Positions 51,972 to 63,123 of a DNA stretch of 64,000 bases are shown here, one piece after another. The position numbers were made by a program, and so were the translations under genes. Source of the stretch: Thermophilibacter provencensis (GTDB taxonomy: Bacteria; Actinomycetota; Coriobacteriia; Coriobacteriales; Atopobiaceae); the NCBI RefSeq assembly GCF_030372065.1, contig NZ_JAUDEA010000003.1:1-64000 (forward strand), given 5' to 3'. The notes under the pieces are model-generated. The model was not told where the DNA came from and made no database searches. It saw nothing but the letters and a program-made list of their open reading frames with translations. Within the stretch, counting starts at the first letter, position 1. Each line of letters starts with the position of its first letter.

Positions 51972-52814
51972 ATGTACAAGATCCTCGAAAAGACGCAGTT
52001 CTCGGAGAAGGTGTTCAAGTTCCGCATCGAGGCGCCCAGGATGGCCAAGCACGCTCACGCCGGCCAGTTCCTGATGGTGCGCGCCAACGAGACGGGCGAG
52101 CGCGTCCCGTTCACGCTTGCAGGCTGGAACGCCGAGGAGGGCTGGGTCGAGTTTATCTTCATGGTGATCGGCAAGACCACCGAGATGCTGTCCACCTACG
52201 AGGCGGGCGAGTCCATCAAGGACGTCACCGGCCCGCTGGGCATGCCCACCGAGATGGCCGAGGGCCCCTGCGCGGTCATCGGCGGCGGCGTTGGCCTGGC
52301 CATCGCCTACCCGGTTGCCAAGCACCTGGTGGAGACCGGCCACGAGGTCCACGCCATCATGGGCGCCCGCACCAAGGACCTGCTGCTGCTTGAGGAGCAG
52401 TTCCGCGAGCTCCTGCCGGAGGACCACATCCACATCACCACCGACGACGGCTCCTACGGCGAGAAGGGCGTGGTCACCGCGCCGCTCGAGCGCCTGCTCC
52501 AGGAGAAGGCCGTCACGCAGGTCTTCTGCGTTGGCCCCGTGCCCATGATGAAGTTCTCCGCCCTCACGGCCGAGAAGTACAACACGCCGATCACCGCGTC
52601 GCTCAACCCCATCATGGTCGACGGCACCGGCATGTGCGGCTGCTGCCGCGTTGAGGTCGACGGCGAGACGAAGTTCGCCTGCGTCGACGGCCCCGACTTT
52701 GACGCCACCAAGGTCGACTGGAATGACCTTCGCGCGCGTCAGGCCGCGTATCTCACCGAGGAGGGCCAGTCCCTCAAGGCCTATGAGGAGGCGAACTGCG
52801 CATGCCACAGGTAA
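51972..52814 (+). CDS. nfnA: NfnA: NADH-dependent ferredoxin:NADP+ oxidoreductase, alpha subunit
   Basis: 280 residues, ATG with AGGAGAGGAG upstream. A ferredoxin-reductase-like FAD domain (residues 1-95, with RVPFTLAGW) and an NAD domain (CAVIGGGVGLAIAYPVAKHL) are followed by a C-terminal [2Fe-2S] site with cysteines in GTGMCGCCRVEVDGETKFACVDGP. Together with NfnB it couples NADH and reduced ferredoxin to NADP+ reduction by electron bifurcation. The protein is also annotated as sulfide dehydrogenase subunit. It overlaps nfnB by 13 bases. Confidence 0.9.
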   Translation: MYKILEKTQFSEKVFKFRIEAPRMAKHAHAGQFLMVRANETGERVPFTLAGWNAEEGWVEFIFMVIGKTTEMLSTYEAGESIKDVTGPLGMPTEMAEGPCAVIGGGVGLAIAYPVAKHLVETGHEVHAIMGARTKDLLLLEEQFRELLPEDHIHITTDDGSYGEKGVVTAPLERLLQEKAVTQVFCVGPVPMMKFSALTAEKYNTPITASLNPIMVDGTGMCGCCRVEVDGETKFACVDGPDFDATKVDWNDLRARQAAYLTEEGQSLKAYEEANCACHR

Positions 52815-54202
52815 ACGGTCGCTTTGTTCCGGACATGAAGTCCCCGCGCACGCCGGACAACGAGGAGCCGGCAGCCGAGCGCGCGTGCGACTTCCGCCCC
52901 GTCGACAAGGGCTTCACCAAGGAGATGGCGCTGGCCGAGGCCGAGCGCTGCATGGACTGCAAGAAGCCGTTCTGCGTTGAGGGCTGCCCCGTCAACATCA
53001 ACATCCCCAAGTTCATCGAGAAGATCCGCGAGGAGAAGTTCGGCGAGGCGCTGGACATCATCCGCGAGGACTCGATGCTCCCCGCCATCTGCGGCCGCGT
53101 GTGCCCGCAGGAGAACCAGTGCGAGGGCAAGTGCATCCGCGGCAAGAAGGGCGACCCGGTGGCCATCGGCCAGCTGGAGCGCTTCCTCGGCGACCAGCCC
53201 GAGCTTGCCTCCAAGCCCAAGATGGCCCCCAAGAACGGCAAGAAGGTCGCCGTCGTGGGCTCCGGCCCGTCCGGCATCACCTGCGCCGGCGAGCTCGCCC
53301 GCAACGGCTTTGACGTCACCGTCTTCGAGGCCTTCTTCACCGGCGGCGGCGTGCTCGTCTACGGCATCCCCGAGTTCCGTCTGCCCAAGGCCGTCGTCAA
53401 GCGCGAGATCGACGGCCTGGAGGAGATGGGCGTCAAGTTTGAGTACAACTCCGTCGTTGGCCGCATCACCGACGCCGACGAGCTCTTTGCCGAGGGCTAC
53501 GACGCCATCTACATCGCCACGGGCGCGGGCCTGCCCAAGTTCCTCAACGTCCCGGGCGAGAACCTCCCCAACGTCTTCTTTGCCAACGAGTACCTCACGC
53601 GCGTGAACCTCATGAAGGCCAACCGCTTCCCCGAGTACGACACCCCCACCAAGCACGGCAAGAACGTCGTGGTCTTTGGTGGCGGCAACGTTGCCATGGA
53701 CGCGGTGCGCACCGCCAAGCGCCTGGGCGCCGAGCGCGCGATCATCGCCTACCGCCGCACCGAGGACGAGATGCCCGCCCGTCGCGCGGAGCTCCACCAC
53801 GCCAAGGCCGAGGGCGTCGAGGTTATGCCGCTCGTGGCCCCGCTGGAGTTCTTGAAGGGCGAGGACGGCGCCGTCTGTGCCGTGCGCGTCCAGAAGATGG
53901 AGCTCGGCGAGCCCGACGCCTCTGGGCGCCGTCGCCCGGTGCCCATCGAGGGCGCCGTCGAGGAGATCCCCTGCGACGTGGCCATCTCCGCCATTGGCAC
54001 CAACGCCAACCCGTTTGCCAAGATGATCGGCGACATCAAGCTCAACAAGTGGGGCTACATCATCGCCGACGAGGACGGCCGCACCTCCGACCCGCGCATC
54101 TGGGCCGGCGGCGACATCGTCACCGGCGCGGCCACGGTCATCCTGGCCATGGGCGCCGGCAAGACCGCCGCGGCGAGCATCACCAAGGCGCTCGTCGGGT
54201 AG
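52802..54202 (+). CDS. nfnB: NfnB: NADPH-dependent glutamate-synthase-like beta subunit
   Basis: 466 residues. N-terminal [4Fe-4S] cluster cysteines in CMDCKKPFCVEGCPVNINIP and CGRVCPQENQCEGKCI. FAD motif VAVVGSGPSGITCAGELARNGF near residue 140; NADPH motif VVVFGGGNVAMDAVRTAKRLG. C-terminus GGDIVTGAATVILAMGAGKTAA. It resembles the GltD subunit of glutamate synthase, but no GltB partner is adjacent. Pairing with the ferredoxin-reductase-like gene indicates NfnAB. It supplies NADPH in anaerobes. Confidence 0.92.
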   Translation: MPQVNGRFVPDMKSPRTPDNEEPAAERACDFRPVDKGFTKEMALAEAERCMDCKKPFCVEGCPVNINIPKFIEKIREEKFGEALDIIREDSMLPAICGRVCPQENQCEGKCIRGKKGDPVAIGQLERFLGDQPELASKPKMAPKNGKKVAVVGSGPSGITCAGELARNGFDVTVFEAFFTGGGVLVYGIPEFRLPKAVVKREIDGLEEMGVKFEYNSVVGRITDADELFAEGYDAIYIATGAGLPKFLNVPGENLPNVFFANEYLTRVNLMKANRFPEYDTPTKHGKNVVVFGGGNVAMDAVRTAKRLGAERAIIAYRRTEDEMPARRAELHHAKAEGVEVMPLVAPLEFLKGEDGAVCAVRVQKMELGEPDASGRRRPVPIEGAVEEIPCDVAISAIGTNANPFAKMIGDIKLNKWGYIIADEDGRTSDPRIWAGGDIVTGAATVILAMGAGKTAAASITKALVG

Positions 54203-54229
54203 CGAGAAGAACCTCTGGTCGTAGCTGAC

Positions 54230-54267
54230 GGCCCTCCCGGTTTCCACGGAAGCCGGGAGGCCTTTTT
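54230..54267 (+). terminator. Intrinsic terminator after nfnB
   Basis: GGCCCTCCCGG pairs with CCGGGAGGCC, then TTTTT. It is enclosed by an inverted pair GCGAGAAGAACCTC (54202-54215) and GAGGTTCTTCTCGC (54277-54290), so a larger two-tier structure is possible that also ends the convergent gene. Confidence 0.85.
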
Positions 54268-54293
54268 CCATTGCGAGGTTCTTCTCGCCGGCT

Positions 54294-55427
54294 TTATCGG
54301 GTGACCAGACGACGGGCGCACGTGGACAGTAGCTTGATGAGCAGCGTCAGGACAAGGGAGATGACAGCCACCACCGCAGCCTCGCTCAGGACGAGGGCAA
54401 TGTCGGAGAGCATGCTTCCCGTGCCCAGGAGCCCGGTGACGGAGCTGATCAGGCCGCTGGTAAGACCGCGAGCGTCAAGGAACTGAATCACGGGCTTGTG
54501 CACGAGGTACACGACAAACGTGCACGACCCAAGGAAGGCGATTCCGCGAAGGGCGGGGCCGGGCTCGCGGTCATGCTCGCCGCGTGGCGGCACGAGGGAA
54601 AGACAGGCAACAGCAAGGCAGAGCGCCGACGCAAGCCCAAACGAGGTGTACCAGAAGAGCAGGTGAACCGAGGGCGAGCCTTCCAGGATGAGCCAGCGCT
54701 GCACCATCATGCGCAGGACGTTGACCGCAAGAAACGCCACGACCGCACCGATGGCAAGGCCTCGGCGCCGCAGCGAGCCACGATGCTGATAGAGCCAATG
54801 CCCCCAAAGCACGTAGATGGCGGCGCAGGTCGCCCCGCCAAACGCATGATGCGAGAAGCCCGCGAGGGCGTTGTCCACAACGTCATTGACCAGAAGCAGG
54901 CAGGCGGACGCCACGAGAAAGACACGCCAACGCCGGGGCCTCTCGTCAAGGTAGCTCGCCATTCCCTTGAGAAAGGGAAAGAGCAGCATGAGCAGCAGGT
55001 AGACAAAGAGGTACCAGATGTGTCCCAGCTGCGGGAAGGGGTCGTTCCAGGAGAGCAGGCTCGTGAGCAGCGCCCGGTAGTCATCGACGCCGTGCGTCAC
55101 GCTCTGGGCAAGCGAAAGCCCCTCGATGACGAACCCCCAGAAGTAGAACGTAAGAAGAATGATCGCAAGAAGCGGCAGCGCGATCGTGCGCGCGGACCGT
55201 TTTAGCAGGTCGGGATAGCTCTTCGTCCTAAAGAGGAAGAAACCGGTGATGAGCCAGAAGACCGCCACTCCGTCGGCGACAAGACAGGTGATGAGCAGAC
55301 GCCCGCTGTCGAGCGCTCCCTCGTCAAGAAGATAGGGCGGGCGCACGTGCGCGCAGATGACCAAGAGGCAGCCCACTACGCGCAGAAGCTCGACCCCAAT
55401 GTCCGTATGGCGTTTCCTGTGCGACAT
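54294..55427 (-). CDS. Acyltransferase family 3 membrane protein
   Basis: 377 residues with ten predicted membrane helices. Family motifs: DIGVELLRVVGCLLVICAHVRPPY with the conserved His in helix 1, and GVAVFWLITGFFLF following. Such proteins O-acetylate surface polysaccharides or lipids (OafA/WecH group). Substrate unknown. The stop lies about 30 bases from the nfnB terminator, with convergent genes. Confidence 0.88.
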   Translation of the reverse strand: MSHRKRHTDIGVELLRVVGCLLVICAHVRPPYLLDEGALDSGRLLITCLVADGVAVFWLITGFFLFRTKSYPDLLKRSARTIALPLLAIILLTFYFWGFVIEGLSLAQSVTHGVDDYRALLTSLLSWNDPFPQLGHIWYLFVYLLLMLLFPFLKGMASYLDERPRRWRVFLVASACLLLVNDVVDNALAGFSHHAFGGATCAAIYVLWGHWLYQHRGSLRRRGLAIGAVVAFLAVNVLRMMVQRWLILEGSPSVHLLFWYTSFGLASALCLAVACLSLVPPRGEHDREPGPALRGIAFLGSCTFVVYLVHKPVIQFLDARGLTSGLISSVTGLLGTGSMLSDIALVLSEAAVVAVISLVLTLLIKLLSTCARRLVTR

Positions 55428-55527
55428 GCACCATCCTCGCGAAGAGCGTTACCCAACAGGACCCATTATCGCAAAACGGCGCGTTAGGGAGATGGGAGGC
55501 GGGCGCCTGCGAGCCCGACGGAACGCC

Positions 55528-56067
55528 CTACTCCAGCGAGATGGTCACGTGGTCGCCGTCACCGCCGTCAACCTCGAGCAGCGTGCCCTTCTCGCCGTGC
55601 TTGATGGCCTCGGCGATAAGCGCCGCGTCAACGTCGGCATCACCAAGGTTGAGGTTGACGGTGCCGGGAATCTTGGAGCCGGCCTTCAGGACCATGCTCG
55701 CCATCCCCAGCGGAACGTTGATGTTGACGTTGTCCCCGTCGGCACTCTCCACGTTGATGTGCAGCTTGCGGGGCCTGGCATCGTCGGGCTCATCGGACTC
55801 GTCAGGCCCAAACTCAACCTCAACGGACTCGATCGACAACGTCGGAATGTCGGGCCCCTTTGAGCCCAGCAGCTCGTCAACCGTTACGTCGAGCGTGCGC
55901 GCAAGCGTGGGCAGCAGCAAGATGTCGGGCGCGCTCAGATCATTTTCCCACTTGCTCACCGCCTGCGCCGTCACGCCCAGCTCGCCTGCCAGGCGCTCCT
56001 GCGTCATGCCGTGCTCCAGGCGCAGCCGCGCGATTCGACGTCCCAGCGACTCGTTCTTCTCGTCCAT
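55528..56067 (-). CDS. XRE-family regulator with acidic beta-rich C-terminal domain
   Basis: 179 residues from the ATG at 56067 with GGAAAGGA upstream. The HTH is at residues about 9-65: GRRIARLRLEHGMTQERLAGELGVTAQAVSKWEND. The rest is acidic and beta-rich (DGDNVNINVPLGMASMVLKAG, then GDADVDAALIAEAIKHGEKGTLLEVDGGDGDHVTISLE), similar to the C-terminal part seen in XRE proteins of Gram-positive bacteria that are thought to sense envelope state or bind lipids. Target unknown. It sits between groEL and the acyltransferase on the same strand. Confidence 0.85.
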   Translation of the reverse strand: MDEKNESLGRRIARLRLEHGMTQERLAGELGVTAQAVSKWENDLSAPDILLLPTLARTLDVTVDELLGSKGPDIPTLSIESVEVEFGPDESDEPDDARPRKLHINVESADGDNVNINVPLGMASMVLKAGSKIPGTVNLNLGDADVDAALIAEAIKHGEKGTLLEVDGGDGDHVTISLE

Positions 56068-56220
56068 GGTTGGTCCTTTCCTTGGGTTCCTGCATGTGGC
56101 TCCCACTGTGACATCTCCCTCGGTTGAGTTCCACCAACCATCCTGATACCCCATTCCAGCAGCGGGGACAACCATCAGTTGAGCTCGTCACCACGCCCCG
56201 AGAGGACCTTCAGGGCCCCA

Positions 56221-56296
56221 GACGGAAGACGCCCCCGACCTTCCGGAGAGAAGTTTCTCGAAGAGCACTTCTCGTAGGAAGGTCGGGGGCGCCGTC
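56221..56296 (-). terminator. Hairpin downstream of groEL
   Basis: GACGG...CGCCCCCGACCTTCC faces GGAAGGTCGGGGGCGCCGTC with a four-base bulge in one arm; an inner GAGAAGTTTCTC pairing is present. It starts 22 bases after the groEL stop and is not followed by a T run. Confidence 0.65.
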
Positions 56297-56318
56297 AGGT
56301 GCGTATCAGACCTTGAGC

Positions 56319-58013
<1,695 letters not shown>

Positions 58014-58016
58014 GGG

Positions 58017-58307
58017 TTAGTCCTCGATGACGGCGTAGATGTCGTCGGCGCGCAGGAGCAGGAAGTCCTCGCCGTCGATCTTCACCTCGTTGCCGCCGAA
58101 CTTGCCGTAGTAGACCTCGTCGCCAACCTTGACGTCGATGGCGATGCGCTCGCCCTTGTCGTTGAGCTTGCCGGCGCCCACGGCGACGACCTGGCCGCGC
58201 TGCGGCTTCTCCTGCGCACCACTGGAGATGTAGAGACCCGTAGAGGTCTTCTCCTCCTTGGGGGCGGGCTTAACCAGGACGCGATCACCAAGCGGCTTGA
58301 GAGTCAT
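58017..58307 (-). CDS. groS: Co-chaperonin GroES
   Basis: 96 residues; AAGGAGG lies nine bases upstream of the ATG. The protein begins [21 protein letters not shown] and ends with [14 protein letters not shown]; the mobile loop is present. No CIRCE operator (TTAGCACTC-N9-GAGTGCTAA) is seen upstream in 58308-58557. Confidence 0.98.
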   Translation of the reverse strand: MTLKPLGDRVLVKPAPKEEKTSTGLYISSGAQEKPQRGQVVAVGAGKLNDKGERIAIDVKVGDEVYYGKFGGNEVKIDGEDFLLLRADDIYAVIED

Positions 58308-58557
58308 GTTCAAGAACCTCCTTCTCTGTGCGCCCTCCCGGGCGCATGTGCGACGCCGTGTCATACGCGCCGCCTCAGCCAACGTTGAGAATAATACCCA
58401 GACGCGCGGACTTATACCACCACAGATGAAAAAATCTTCCAACTCGCACTTAGATTTTCTGCGGCGCAAGCGCGCAGGCGAGAAGAGCGCGGCCCGCAGC
58501 GCCTGTCCGGGCCTTCGGGTAAGATGGGGTAAGAGACCCGACCTGGAGGACAGACCC

Positions 58558-60150
58558 GTGAAACGTCGCCCCGCCCGTCTTTCTCGCGCCCTTCTCGCCT
58601 GCGTGCTTTGCGCGCTCTGCGCCCTAGCTGCCGTCGGCTGCTCCAAGAGCGAGCCGCCCACCGCCACCGCGCGCTACGAATCTGAGGACGCCGTCGTGAA
58701 CATGGGGCTTCTCCTTCACGGCTATAACTGGGACGGCGTTGCCAACGACGCCGTTGCCCCGACGGAACTTGGCGATGACGACGTCCCCGACCTCGAGGTG
58801 TCGGGCGCGCCCGAGGTGGGCGTGTCCTTCTCGCAGCCCGCAACCGAGGTCGAGGTCGTACGCTATGCCGAGGACGGGAGCCACGAGGGGGTTGAGTGCT
58901 CGCTCGAGGACGGTACCGCGGCCTTTGGCGTGGAGCCCGGGTGGCGCTACTACGTGGGCGCCTGGTTTGAGGGCGGCGACGCCGGCTATCTCTTTGACGT
59001 CAAGGGGGCCGAGATGGGCGAGTTCGTCTCCACGGCGATGGTCGTCACGTTTGGTGACGGCGAGGTCCTCTTTGTGGACCAGGACAGCGAGTCCCCCTAC
59101 TACCCCACCCTGCCGGAGGGCACGCCCGAGCTCACGGCCGGCAACATCGTGCGCGTGACCGGCAACGGCATCATGCTGGAGAGCTACCCCGGGCAGTACC
59201 CGGGCATCACCAAGGTCGAGGTGATCGAGGAGGGCTCACCCGCGGACGCCGAGAAGTACGACGAGCTGGTGGCAGAGATCTGGCAGCCGAAGGACCCGTC
59301 CGAGCCCGCCTTTGCCTCGCTCGACTACACGACGGAGCTGGCGGCGACCTCGGTCATGCTCAGCACCTATAGGTGCACCTGGTCCTACGAGGAGGATGGC
59401 CAGCTGCAGACCATCTCCGGCGGCGCGCCCGAGCTCAATCTGGACGAGCTGCCCGACGCGCGGATCGAGGGAGCCACGGAGGCCACCGTCTCCTTTGACG
59501 TGACGCCCACGGACGTCACGGTGGGGCGGCGCGCGCTTGAGTCCTCCTCGTCCAACCTGGACGAGGTCCCCTGCGAGCTTGACGGGAAGAGCGCCGCGCT
59601 GAGCATCGAGCCCGGCTATCTCTACGTCGTTGAGGCCAGCTTTGAGGCGGGCAAGGTCACGTACCACTTTGTCACGCTGACGCCCTCCGTCGAGGGAGTC
59701 GGCGCGAAGGACCCCGCGGACCCGCCTGCGGCCACGATCGAGTACGCCTCCCAGAGCGTGCAGGCACTCACCTGCGGCTCAACGTGGAGCTTCGAGCAGG
59801 ACGGCGAGACCCTCACCGCCACGACCGACACGCCGCACCCCGTGCAGTACGCCGCCGAGGGGATGCCGGCAGTGCACCTGGGGGGCTCCGAGACCCTTAC
59901 GATGAGCTTTGACGTCCCGGCCACGGGGGCCACGGTCACCTGCTGGAACGAGGGGGACATCTCGGCAGCCGCCGCGCTCGCCGGTTCCGTGCACGACGTT
60001 GATCCCAACGAGCTCGCCGCCACGGAACAGGAGGCCGAGGTCGTTGACGGGGCCGTCTCATTTGAGGCTCAGCCCGACTTCCGCTATGCCGTGACCGTCA
60101 CGTTTGACGCCGGAGAGGCCACTTACGCCTTCACCGTCCCCGCCATCTAG
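58558..60150 (+). CDS. Repeat-containing lipoprotein of unknown function
   Basis: 530 residues from GTG at 58558 (CTGGAGGACAGACCC upstream). Lipoprotein signal [19 protein letters not shown] with the cysteine near residue 25. The mature protein has three imperfect repeats of about 100-130 residues, each starting with a Y/T-W pattern ([45 protein letters not shown]), passing through a SFDVP/TATEV-like strand and ending with EPGW/YRY or FRYAV followed by FEAG. The repeats look like beta-sandwich modules. No family recognised; a surface-exposed binding protein is the simplest guess. TAAGAT near 58520 may be its -10 box. Confidence 0.7.
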   Translation: MKRRPARLSRALLACVLCALCALAAVGCSKSEPPTATARYESEDAVVNMGLLLHGYNWDGVANDAVAPTELGDDDVPDLEVSGAPEVGVSFSQPATEVEVVRYAEDGSHEGVECSLEDGTAAFGVEPGWRYYVGAWFEGGDAGYLFDVKGAEMGEFVSTAMVVTFGDGEVLFVDQDSESPYYPTLPEGTPELTAGNIVRVTGNGIMLESYPGQYPGITKVEVIEEGSPADAEKYDELVAEIWQPKDPSEPAFASLDYTTELAATSVMLSTYRCTWSYEEDGQLQTISGGAPELNLDELPDARIEGATEATVSFDVTPTDVTVGRRALESSSSNLDEVPCELDGKSAALSIEPGYLYVVEASFEAGKVTYHFVTLTPSVEGVGAKDPADPPAATIEYASQSVQALTCGSTWSFEQDGETLTATTDTPHPVQYAAEGMPAVHLGGSETLTMSFDVPATGATVTCWNEGDISAAAALAGSVHDVDPNELAATEQEAEVVDGAVSFEAQPDFRYAVTVTFDAGEATYAFTVPAI

Positions 60151-60163
60151 CCCTCCGCCAGCT

Positions 60164-60283
60164 GTTGTGTGTGGTTTTTTGAGGGGACCTAAAGCATTGG
60201 CGAGAAATGACCCGCGGAGCCGCAGGTAGAAAATGCGACTCCGCGGGTCGTACTTTGGCACCCTAGAAAAAACCGCACACAAC
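60164..60283. repeat. 120-bp nested palindrome with AAAAAACCGCACACAA end
   Basis: Outer arms GTTGTGTGTGGTTTTTT and AAAAAACCGCACACAAC (one wobble); inner arms GACCCGCGGAG and CTCCGCGGGTC. It lies between two convergent genes and may end both transcripts. The right end is shared exactly with the element at 39026. Confidence 0.85.
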
Positions 60284-60318
60284 CGGAGCCATCCCAATTG
60301 CGCGGGCTCGCGCGAGGT

Positions 60319-62259
60319 CTACAGCTCCTCGAGCTCGACGAGCCAGAGGGAGGAGCAAGCGTCCGAGGGCATGCGCAGGTCGCCGCGCGGGCTTACGGCC
60401 GCCGAGCCCACCTTGGGGCCGTCCGGCAGGCAGCTGCGCTTGAACTGCTGGGCAAAGTAGCGGCGGTAGAACACCTTGAGCCAGGAGAGGATCGTGGCGT
60501 CGTCGTACTTCTCGCCCAGGGCGTAGCGGGCCAGGCGATAGACCTTGCGCGGGCTCGCGCCGTGGCGCAGCACCTCGTAGAGGAAGAAGTCGTGCAGCTC
60601 GTAGGGACCCACGAGGTCCTCGGTCTTCTGCGCGATCTTGCCGTCGCCGGCGGCGGGCAGGAGCTCCGGCGAGACCGGCGTGTCCAGCACATCGAGAAGA
60701 ACCTCTGCCTCCGCTGCGTTTCCGCAGGTATCGGCCACGTAGCGCACAAGATGGCGCACCAGCGTCTTGGGCACGCTCGCGTTGACGGCGTACATGGACA
60801 TGTGGTCGCCGTTGTAGGTGGCCCAGCCGAGAGCCAGCTCGGAGAGGTCGCCGGTGCCAATGACGAGGCCGCCCTCCTGGTTGGCGATGTCCATGAGGAT
60901 CTGGGTGCGCTCGCGCGCCTGCGCGTTCTCGTAGGTGACGTCGTGGACGGACTCGTCATGCCCGATGTCGGCAAAGTGCTGGCGCACGGACGCGCCGATC
61001 ACGACCTCGCGCAGCTGCACGCCGAGCGCCTCGGAGAGCTGGGTGGCGTTGTCGTGCGTGCGGTCGGTGGTACCAAAGCCGGGCATGGTGACGGCGATGA
61101 TACCGCCGCGGTCCAGGCCGAGAAGATCGAAGGCGCGCACCGCCACGAGCAGCGCGAGCGTGGAGTCAAGGCCACCGGAGACGCCGATCACCGCGCGACG
61201 CGAGTGCGTGTGGGCAAGGCGCTTGGCAAGCCCGTGGGCCTGGATGGCAAAGACGTCCTCGCAGCGCTCCGCGCGACGGGCGGGGTCGGACGGCACAAAG
61301 GGGCGCGGGTCCACGTAACGCGTGAGCGGTGTCTCGCGCGAGGCGGCGTCCGCGCCCAGCGAGAAGGGCACGCTCACGTAGCCCGCCTCCTCCGGCGCGG
61401 CGGCGCACTCGAAGGTGGACATGCGGGTGCGTTCCTGCACGAGAAGGCGAACGTCCACCTCGGAGACGGCGCGACCGTCGCCGAAGGGCTTGCCCTCCGC
61501 GAGCAGACGGCCGTTCTCGGCCACGAGGTCGTGTCCGGAGAAGACGAGGTCCTGCGTGGACTCGCCGGTGCCGGCGCTCGCGTACACGTAGCCGCAGACC
61601 AGGCGCGCGCTCTGGCCGGTCACGAGGCTGCGGCGGTAGTCCGCCTTGCCCACGACGGCGTTGGAGGCGCTGAGGTTGCAGATCAGCGTGGCGCCTGCCT
61701 GCGCGTGGGCGATCGAGGGCGGCGCGGCGACCCAGAGGTCCTCGCAGATCTCCGCCGCCACCACGAGCTCGGGGAGCTCCAGGCACGAGAAGAGCAGGTT
61801 GGTGCCGAAGAGCACGTCCTTCTCGCCGCCCGCGAAGACAAAGAGCGGCTCGGCCGGGCCGGGGACGAAGTGGCGACCCTCGTAGAACTCGTTGTAGGTG
61901 GGAATGTGGGTCTTGGGGACAACGCCCAGGATCGCGCCGTGCGCGACGGCGGCCGCGCAGTTGTAGAGTTTGCCGCCTGAGCGCACGGGTACGCCGATGA
62001 GCAGGAGCGCGTCAAGGTCGGCGGTGCGGGCGGCAAAGTCCGCAAGAGCGGCGTCCGCGGCGCGGATGAGGGAGTCCTGCCAGAAGAGGTCCTCGCAGGT
62101 ATAGCCCGTGAGCGCGAGCTCAGGCAGGACGATGACGGCGGCGCCGTCCTTCTCGGCGGCCTGGCGCGCGGCCGACGCGCAGGTCTCAACGTTAAAGGCC
62201 ACGTCCGCAACACGCACCTCCGGCGTCACCGCCGCAACCTTAACGAACCCGTCCCTCAT
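60319..62259 (-). CDS. nadE: Glutamine-dependent NAD+ synthase NadE
   Basis: 646 residues, ATG with AGGAGGAC upstream. The N-terminal nitrilase-type glutaminase has the Glu in LPELALTGY, Lys in VVPKTHIPTYNEFYEGRHF and Cys in EICEDLW. The C-terminal synthetase has the ATP-binding SGGLDSTLALL and LIGTGDLSELALGWATYNGDH. It converts deamido-NAD to NAD using glutamine. A complete REP palindrome and the RAYT stop codon lie just upstream, so the leader of nadE begins in REP sequence. Confidence 0.97.
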   Translation of the reverse strand: MRDGFVKVAAVTPEVRVADVAFNVETCASAARQAAEKDGAAVIVLPELALTGYTCEDLFWQDSLIRAADAALADFAARTADLDALLLIGVPVRSGGKLYNCAAAVAHGAILGVVPKTHIPTYNEFYEGRHFVPGPAEPLFVFAGGEKDVLFGTNLLFSCLELPELVVAAEICEDLWVAAPPSIAHAQAGATLICNLSASNAVVGKADYRRSLVTGQSARLVCGYVYASAGTGESTQDLVFSGHDLVAENGRLLAEGKPFGDGRAVSEVDVRLLVQERTRMSTFECAAAPEEAGYVSVPFSLGADAASRETPLTRYVDPRPFVPSDPARRAERCEDVFAIQAHGLAKRLAHTHSRRAVIGVSGGLDSTLALLVAVRAFDLLGLDRGGIIAVTMPGFGTTDRTHDNATQLSEALGVQLREVVIGASVRQHFADIGHDESVHDVTYENAQARERTQILMDIANQEGGLVIGTGDLSELALGWATYNGDHMSMYAVNASVPKTLVRHLVRYVADTCGNAAEAEVLLDVLDTPVSPELLPAAGDGKIAQKTEDLVGPYELHDFFLYEVLRHGASPRKVYRLARYALGEKYDDATILSWLKVFYRRYFAQQFKRSCLPDGPKVGSAAVSPRGDLRMPSDACSSLWLVELEEL

Positions 62260-62270
62260 ATGTCCTCCTT

Positions 62271-62301
62271 ATGTTACGAAGGGACAGTCCCTTCGTAACA
62301 T
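62271..62301. repeat. REP palindrome between RAYT and nadE
   Basis: ATGTTACGAAGGGA and TCCCTTCGTAACAT pair perfectly around CAG. Its last base is part of the RAYT stop codon (62301-62303). Confidence 0.92.
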
Positions 62302-63036
62302 CACGCCCGCGCGATTACCCCTCTTCCGATGCCGGTCAAACGTTGAATCTGGGAAATGGACAGGCCGGCATCCTTAAGTTCAAAGAGTAGCGCATTGCGA
62401 CGGCCGCGCTCCAGGGCTTTCAGGTCAGCTAGGGCGATCTCGCCGAGAATCCCGGAAGCAAGCCGTCGAGCCTCAGCGTCGGAGAGGCGGGTGCGTTCGA
62501 AAAAGCGATGGCTTTCCCCATCCTCTGACGTGCTGAACGCAACAAATCCCTCGACCCCGCCACACAGCTCCAAGGCGCGCGCGGCGTCAATCAGGACCGG
62601 TGTCCCAACATATTCGTGATAGCTGCTCCGTGGGTAGTCTTCCGCCGGGCATATTCCCACTTTCGCCGGGTTGTTGTGAATGTAGCGAATCGCTCGCAGC
62701 AGATAGTCCCCGTTCTCGATGGGCTGACTCTTGAAGCGCTGCTGAAAGACGTGGCCAACGTGGTCGCTGCTCTTGTTGAAGCGCTGGGCATAGCTGGTGA
62801 GCACAGATTTCATAACCTCACCGAGATGGTCCTCGGCATCCTCAAGCAGAAGGTGAACATGATTGGACATGAGGCAATAGGCGATGACTCGAACGCCGCC
62901 CTTCTCGCACGCCTTGGAAAGAAACTCGAGAAACGCCTGATAGTCGTATGGACCCTCAAAAAGGTTCTGCCCTCCGCTCCCCTTGGCAATCACGTGATAG
63001 AGCCCGGACTCCGACTTAACGCGCGCACCTTGGCAT
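62301..63036 (-). pseudogene. REP-associated tyrosine transposase (RAYT), frame broken at the 5' end
   Basis: The Y1-transposase (TnpA_REP) core is intact: the HUH pair in YCLMSNHVHLLLE, the catalytic Tyr in SVLTSYAQRFNK, RFKSQPIENGDYLLRAIRYIHNNP, and a C-terminal HTH (SISQIQRLTGIGRGVIARA). The natural start ATG at 63036-63034, with GGGGAGG upstream, reads M-P-R-C-A-R then TAA. In the other frame the family N-terminus A-R-V-K-S-E-S-G-L-Y-H-V runs straight into the core, so a one- or two-base indel after codon 3 has broken the frame. A GTG at 62993 could give a shortened protein lacking the first strand. REP palindromes flank both ends of the gene. Confidence 0.85.
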
Positions 63037-63098
63037 AAGCAACCTCCCCACCCGCAACATAGGTGAGGAGGCTTATACCCATATTAGGCTGAAGAAAA

Positions 63099-63123
63099 AT
63101 GTTACGAAGGGACTGTCCCTTCA
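63099..63123. repeat. REP palindrome after glnQ, right arm shortened
   Basis: ATGTTACGAAGGGACTGT then CCCTTC, after which the arm ends in the glnQ stop codon region (63124-63126). It shares the ATGTTACGAAGGGA arm with the REP at 62271. Confidence 0.88.

Noticed and set aside
58288-58312. Inverted pair CTTGAG...TTCAAG over the groES start, resembling an HspR (HAIR) operator
   Set aside because: Spacing differs from the CTTGAGT-N7-ACTCAAG consensus and the site covers the start codon. Taken as chance.
60319-62259. Long antisense open frames opposite nadE, purL and groEL
   Set aside because: High G+C content gives long antisense frames by chance. Translations are low-complexity Arg/Ala/Val-rich and lack starts with ribosome sites.
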